Of a stretch of 64,000 bases of DNA, positions 60,305 through 64,000 are shown piece by piece. The stretch's first letter is position 1; every line of letters begins with the position of its first letter. The notes beneath the pieces are model-generated. The model had not been told where the DNA came from, did no database searches, and saw only the letters and a list, made by a program, of their open reading frames with translations. Origin of the DNA: Nisaea denitrificans DSM 18348 (GTDB lineage Bacteria > Pseudomonadota > Alphaproteobacteria > Thalassobaculales > Thalassobaculaceae); NCBI RefSeq assembly GCF_000426505.1, contig NZ_AUFM01000020.1, positions 62,001 through 126,000 on the forward strand. The letters are read 5' to 3'. A program made the position numbers and the translations under genes.

Positions 60305-61261
60305 ATGGAACACCAGTCGAAAGCAGCCCCCCTGATCCGTCTTGGCACCCGTGGCTCCAAGCTGGCTTTGGCGCAGGCCTACGAGACCAAGCGTCGTCTC
60401 GGCGAAGCCCACGCGGCGCTGGCGCCGGATGATGCCGTCGAGATCGTGGTCATCAAGACCACCGGGGACAAGGTGCAGGACCGTGCGCTGGCCGAGATCG
60501 GCGGCAAGGGTCTGTTCATGAAAGAGATCGAAGCGGCCCTGATCGAGCGCCGTATCGATATCGCGGTGCATTCCCTGAAGGATGTGGAAACCTTCCTGAC
60601 GGACGGCACGGAGCTGGCAGCGATTCTCCCTCGCGAGGATCCACGCGATGCATTGATCTCCCGTGTGGCCAGCAGTATCGAGGATCTGCCCAAAGGCGCG
60701 GTCATTGGCACTGCATCTGTGCGCCGGGCGGCGCAGCTCCTGAACAAGCGACCCGACTTCAAGATCATCCTCTATCGCGGCAACCTGCAGACCCGCTTGC
60801 GCAAGCTCGACGAAGGCGTTTGCGACGCCACCATGCTCGCCATCGCGGGGCTCAGTCGCCTCGGCCTGGCGGACAAGGCGACCCGCGTGCTGGAGCCGGA
60901 GGAATTGCTCCCGGCAGTGTCGCAGGGCGCCATCGGCGTCCAGTGCCGCTCCAGCAGGGAAAATGGTGACAAGTGTATCCTGGACTGGGTGCGGGGCATC
61001 AATGATCGGGACAGCGATATCCGGGTGACAGCAGAGCGGGCCATGCTGGCGCGGCTCGACGGTTCTTGCCGGACGCCGATTGCCGGGCTCGCGGAATTGC
61101 TGCCGGGCGGAAAGCTGCGGTTGCGTGGCCAGCTTGCGGTGCTCGACGGCAGTGCACTGTTTTCGGCTGAGGAAGTTGGCAGCGTGGACGATCCTGCCGC
61201 GCTTGGTCTGGCTGTTGGCGAGGCGCTGATTGCGCAGGCCGGGCCGGACTACAAGGTCTAG
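60305..61261 (+). CDS. hemC: Hydroxymethylbilane synthase (porphobilinogen deaminase)
   Basis: A 318-residue heme enzyme that joins four porphobilinogens. [14 protein letters not shown] at the start, catalytic [29 protein letters not shown], and Cys in [12 protein letters not shown] that holds the dipyrromethane cofactor. The stop shares one base with the hemD start. ATG 60305 is used; the longer upstream frame would overlap tsaD. Confidence 0.97.
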   Translation: MEHQSKAAPLIRLGTRGSKLALAQAYETKRRLGEAHAALAPDDAVEIVVIKTTGDKVQDRALAEIGGKGLFMKEIEAALIERRIDIAVHSLKDVETFLTDGTELAAILPREDPRDALISRVASSIEDLPKGAVIGTASVRRAAQLLNKRPDFKIILYRGNLQTRLRKLDEGVCDATMLAIAGLSRLGLADKATRVLEPEELLPAVSQGAIGVQCRSSRENGDKCILDWVRGINDRDSDIRVTAERAMLARLDGSCRTPIAGLAELLPGGKLRLRGQLAVLDGSALFSAEEVGSVDDPAALGLAVGEALIAQAGPDYKV

Positions 61262-61989
61262 TGGCGGTGCGCGTCCTCATTACCAGGGCGATTGAGGACG
61301 GTTTGGCGTTGCAGGCGGAACTCCTGGGCCACGAAGTCTCCTCGGTTCTCGCCCCGATGCTCTCCATCGAATTCTTTAATCCGGTCGAAGAACCGGATGA
61401 GCCGGTGCAGGCCTATCTGGTTACCAGCCGGAACGGTGCCGAAGCGCTGGCGCGGTATACGGAGAGTCGGGACAAACCGGTTCTGGCGGTGGGCGCGGCG
61501 ACGGCGGAGCGACTGGCGTATCTCGGGTTCGAGTCTGTTGAAAGCGCGGATGGCGATGCTGCCGATCTTGCGGCGCTTGCCCGAAGCCGGCTTGATCCTG
61601 CCGCCGGACCGTTGATTTTCCTGAGCGCTGAAATTGTCGCCGGCGATGTAGAGGGCGCATTGTCTGCGGATGGTTTCGACCTGCGGCGAATCATCGCTTA
61701 TCGAGGCGTTCCCGAGCGGATTCTGGCCCGCGATGTCGAGGCTCAGATACGCGCCGGGGAAATTCAGGGCGTGCTGTTTTTCTCGCCGCGGGCGGGACGA
61801 ACCTTCATCTCTCTTGTCGAACAGGCCGGGCTCGCGTCATTCTGCGACGAGATGACGGCATATTGCCTCAGCGACGCTGTTGCGGATGCCGTCTCTACAA
61901 TGCCATGGGCGGCCGTCCGCATCGCGGCAAAGCCGACCAAAGGGGATTTACTCGCCCTGCTTGCGGCCCCATGTCACAAAGATGCCTAA
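61261..61989 (+). CDS. hemD: Uroporphyrinogen-III synthase
   Basis: A 242-residue HemD. The sequence family is poorly conserved, but LVTSRNGAEALARYT near residue 54 and VLFFSPRAGRTFISLVEQ near 175 are typical. It closes hydroxymethylbilane with inversion of ring D. The GTG start shares one base with the hemC stop, so translation is coupled. Confidence 0.92.
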   Translation: MAVRVLITRAIEDGLALQAELLGHEVSSVLAPMLSIEFFNPVEEPDEPVQAYLVTSRNGAEALARYTESRDKPVLAVGAATAERLAYLGFESVESADGDAADLAALARSRLDPAAGPLIFLSAEIVAGDVEGALSADGFDLRRIIAYRGVPERILARDVEAQIRAGEIQGVLFFSPRAGRTFISLVEQAGLASFCDEMTAYCLSDAVADAVSTMPWAAVRIAAKPTKGDLLALLAAPCHKDA

Positions 61990-62089
61990 AAAATATTTGC
62001 TGAATCTTCGGCGCCTTGGTGCTTCGATGGTGAAGGGCTGAAATCTGAAGCGGTGCGCTGCGTGCCGCTGAGTTTGGAAGATCTGACGT

Positions 62090-63499
62090 ATGACCGATCC
62101 GAAAAGCCAGACCGGCGAGAAGAATGCCGGTGAGACCAATGTTGCGGACGCAACCGTTATTGACGTTGAGCCGACGCGGGTCTCCGAAGATGCCGCGGAT
62201 GGCGCTGCGAAAAAGTCGGGCCTTTCCTTGCGCACCAAGCTGATCGGGTTCCTGATCCTGCTGGTGATCATTGCCGGCGGTGTGGCTGCAGCGCTCTATC
62301 CGCTCTGGCGGGACAGGGCGGATGCATTGGTGAGCCAGAGCGGTCTGCCGCTCGCCCTCCCGGAAGTGCCGGACAATGAATTTTATGGAACGGTCGATGA
62401 TGTCATCGCTTTCTTTCAGGGCGAGACCTCCGACGCTGCACCCGATGAAAACACGGGAACGGTGGCTGTTTCGCCTGCCCCTGAAGCGGCACCTGAGCCG
62501 GTTGTCGATCCACTGACGGTTCTGGCGACCCGTCTGGATGGTCTGGAAACCAAATTAGGCACTCTCGCGGAAACCGCACAGGCGGCGCAGTCCGCGGCCG
62601 AAAGCGCTGCCGAGACCTCTGCGGCGATCGCGGCCAGTCCACAGCCCGATGAAGAGGTGGTGACTGCTCTCGCCGCACGGCTGGAGCGTCTGGAGCAACG
62701 GCTGGACGGGCTGGAGGCGCGGCCGCTTGCCGCCGCTGCCGAAGGAGGCTCGGAGGCCGCTGCGGTCAACGAGGCCTTGCTCAATCTGATAGGCTCTCTC
62801 CGGGAACGGATTGTTTCCCTGGAAGCACGCGAGACTGTTGCTCCGTCGGATCTTGAAACGGTGACAAGCCGGATCGAGACAGCGGAAAGCGGCGCGGGTG
62901 CGCGTATTGCCGGGCTGGAAGCGGATCTGGAGACGGTTCGTCAACTTGCCGAGAAGCGGGCGCCGCAGCGTGAACGCGCAGGCCTGCTGCTGCTCGCGGT
63001 CGGACAACTCGAAGCGGCGACGTCGACTTCCGGCAGCTTCGCGCCGCAACTCGCATCGGTGAAGGATCTGGTCATCGGAGAGCCCGCCGAGACGGTGGAG
63101 GCTCTCTCTGTGCTTGAGGGACATGGTGGCGGCGTTGAATCCGTGACCTCGCTCAGCCAGCGGTTCAACGATCTCGCCAAGGCGGTCAGTCAGGCGAAGC
63201 TGGCGGGAAGCGATGAGGGGCTGGTCGGGAAAACCTTGAATACGGTTGCCTCGTTGGTGACCATCAGGCGGACCGATGTGGCCGAAGGACCCGGCGTCGA
63301 TGCAATCCTGGTGCGGGCCGAGAGTGCGGTCAAAGCCGGGGATATCGCCGGTGCCGTTGCCGCACTTGAAGAGCTTTCCGGCGCTCCGGCGGAACGGGCG
63401 TCTGCCTGGGTCGCGGCGGCGAAGGCGCGTGTTGCTGTCGATCAGGCGGTTGCCCGCCTGCGCGGTGCCGCGCTCGCGTCCGTTGCGGAAGCGGGGTAA
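62090..63499 (+). CDS. Mitofilin/Mic60 family inner-membrane protein
   Basis: A 469-residue protein. Cytoplasmic N-terminus, one TM helix at about residues 45-67 (LIGFLILLVIIAGGVAAALYP), an Ala/Glu-rich coiled-coil region at about 140-290, and a mitofilin-like C-terminal domain at about 300-460. Alphaproteobacterial Mic60 homologues lie in the hemC-hemD-hemY group, exactly as here. They deform the inner membrane and bind outer-membrane partners. A 100-bp gap follows hemD. Confidence 0.88.
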   Translation: MTDPKSQTGEKNAGETNVADATVIDVEPTRVSEDAADGAAKKSGLSLRTKLIGFLILLVIIAGGVAAALYPLWRDRADALVSQSGLPLALPEVPDNEFYGTVDDVIAFFQGETSDAAPDENTGTVAVSPAPEAAPEPVVDPLTVLATRLDGLETKLGTLAETAQAAQSAAESAAETSAAIAASPQPDEEVVTALAARLERLEQRLDGLEARPLAAAAEGGSEAAAVNEALLNLIGSLRERIVSLEARETVAPSDLETVTSRIETAESGAGARIAGLEADLETVRQLAEKRAPQRERAGLLLLAVGQLEAATSTSGSFAPQLASVKDLVIGEPAETVEALSVLEGHGGGVESVTSLSQRFNDLAKAVSQAKLAGSDEGLVGKTLNTVASLVTIRRTDVAEGPGVDAILVRAESAVKAGDIAGAVAALEELSGAPAERASAWVAAAKARVAVDQAVARLRGAALASVAEAG

Positions 63500-63503
63500 G
63501 ACC

Positions 63504-64000
63504 ATGTTGAAATTCTGTTTCGGCCTCATCATCCTGGTCGGCGCGATCACCTTCGCGGCCATTCAGCTTGCGGACAACCCGGGCCAGATCTCTATCGACT
63601 GGCTCGGCTACCATATCGATACCTATTTCGGCGTTGCCTTGCTGGCGATGCTGGCGTGCCTTTGGCTGCTGCTTGTCGTCTACCGACTGTTCCGGGGTAT
63701 CGTCGGCTTGCCTGGCGGGTTTTTCGACCGCCGCGCGGAGCGACGCCGGGATGAGGGTGTGAACGCACTCAGCCTCGGTATGGCGGCGATTGCGGCCGGA
63801 GATGCCGAAGAGGCGCGCAAGCAGGCCAAGCGGGCGGAGAAACTTCTCAATGATCCGTCGAAGACCCGGCTGCTTTCCGCCCAGGCGGCGGCACTCGGCG
63901 GTGATAGCGAGGCTGCGGGCCGTTATTTCGATGCGTTGACCGAAAGCCCGGAAACCCGGTTTGTCGGTCTGGTCGGCAAACTGCGTCAGGCGCTCGACGC
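63504..64000 (+). CDS. hemY: HemY-like heme biosynthesis-associated membrane protein (partial)
   Basis: Starts at ATG 63504, four bases after the Mic60 stop, and runs off the right end, so only the first 165 codons are seen. Two N-terminal TM helices (about 4-20 and 42-62) with the HemY-like FAAIQLADNPGQISIDWLGY between them, then TPR-like helices (ALSLGMAAIAAGDAEEARKQ). It is the last visible gene of the hem unit. Confidence 0.88.
   Translation, partial: MLKFCFGLIILVGAITFAAIQLADNPGQISIDWLGYHIDTYFGVALLAMLACLWLLLVVYRLFRGIVGLPGGFFDRRAERRRDEGVNALSLGMAAIAAGDAEEARKQAKRAEKLLNDPSKTRLLSAQAAALGGDSEAAGRYFDALTESPETRFVGLVGKLRQALD

Noticed and set aside
1-64000. tRNA, rRNA, riboswitch, CRISPR, prophage or insertion-sequence genes
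   Set aside because: Intergenic gaps were read for tRNA T-loop patterns, repeat arrays and transposase frames; none was convincing. A dedicated covariance-model search would be needed to exclude small RNAs.

Overview
The window reads as a GC-rich alphaproteobacterial chromosome segment, most likely from a member of Rhodospirillales in the broad sense. The strongest pointers are the hemC-hemD-Mic60(mitofilin)-hemY run at the right end, the tsaD-gpsA-EVE string beside it, single-polypeptide indolepyruvate ferredoxin oxidoreductase, and many transport and aromatic-catabolism genes. Genus cannot be fixed from sequence reading alone. No rRNA, tRNA, CRISPR array, transposase, integrase or phage gene was recognised.

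Left third (1-18000): the tail of a branched-chain amino acid type ABC transporter (livF-livH-livM) ends at a strong hairpin terminator. Facing it is a 13.4-kb stretch in which every gene is on the minus strand. In transcription order it holds a PIG-L type oxalomesaconate hydratase (galB-like), a type I extradiol dioxygenase, a CHA aldolase (galC/ligK-like), an oxalomesaconate tautomerase (galD-like), a 6PGDH-like dehydrogenase, a small secreted protein, a tricarboxylate (TTT) transporter with fused TctA-TctB, a TRAP transporter and a fumarate-reductase-like flavoprotein. A divergent LysR regulator with two helix-turn-helix domains sits at its head beside a perfect 22-bp inverted repeat. I read this as a meta-cleavage pathway for a gallate- or protocatechuate-like aromatic acid with its own uptake systems. 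The ring-cleaving enzyme belongs to a different family from the one usual in gallate pathways.

Middle (18000-46100): an operon of a periplasmic binding protein and a histidine kinase; a Tat-exported dienelactone hydrolase; type II dehydroquinase; a His/Met-rich outer-membrane protein with a DUF2946 partner (metal-related); a second orphan kinase; a LysE exporter with a D-threonine-aldolase-family enzyme, LysR regulator and cysteine-synthase-like enzyme; 3-methyladenine DNA glycosylase; a tandem pair of TPR-glycosyltransferase paralogues; a hydroxyacid dehydrogenase and aldehyde dehydrogenase pair; a REP-like palindromic element; a DUF4347/RTX protein; an AraC regulator; DUF3750; indolepyruvate ferredoxin oxidoreductase; and UDP-glucuronate 4-epimerase.

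Right third (46100-64000): a four-gene envelope module (LpoB, a COG3014-like lipoprotein, a YcfL-like lipoprotein and an unknown secreted protein); pirin-WrbA with a divergent LysR; a TPR protein; a putative TIGR04372-type glycosyltransferase; a collapsed remnant that looks like the two ends of a GT39 (ArnT-like) transferase followed by intact GT2 and LAB_N genes; an isolated phnM; a membrane protein; then the housekeeping block EVE-gpsA-tsaD (minus) and hemC-hemD-Mic60-hemY (plus), with hemY cut by the window edge.
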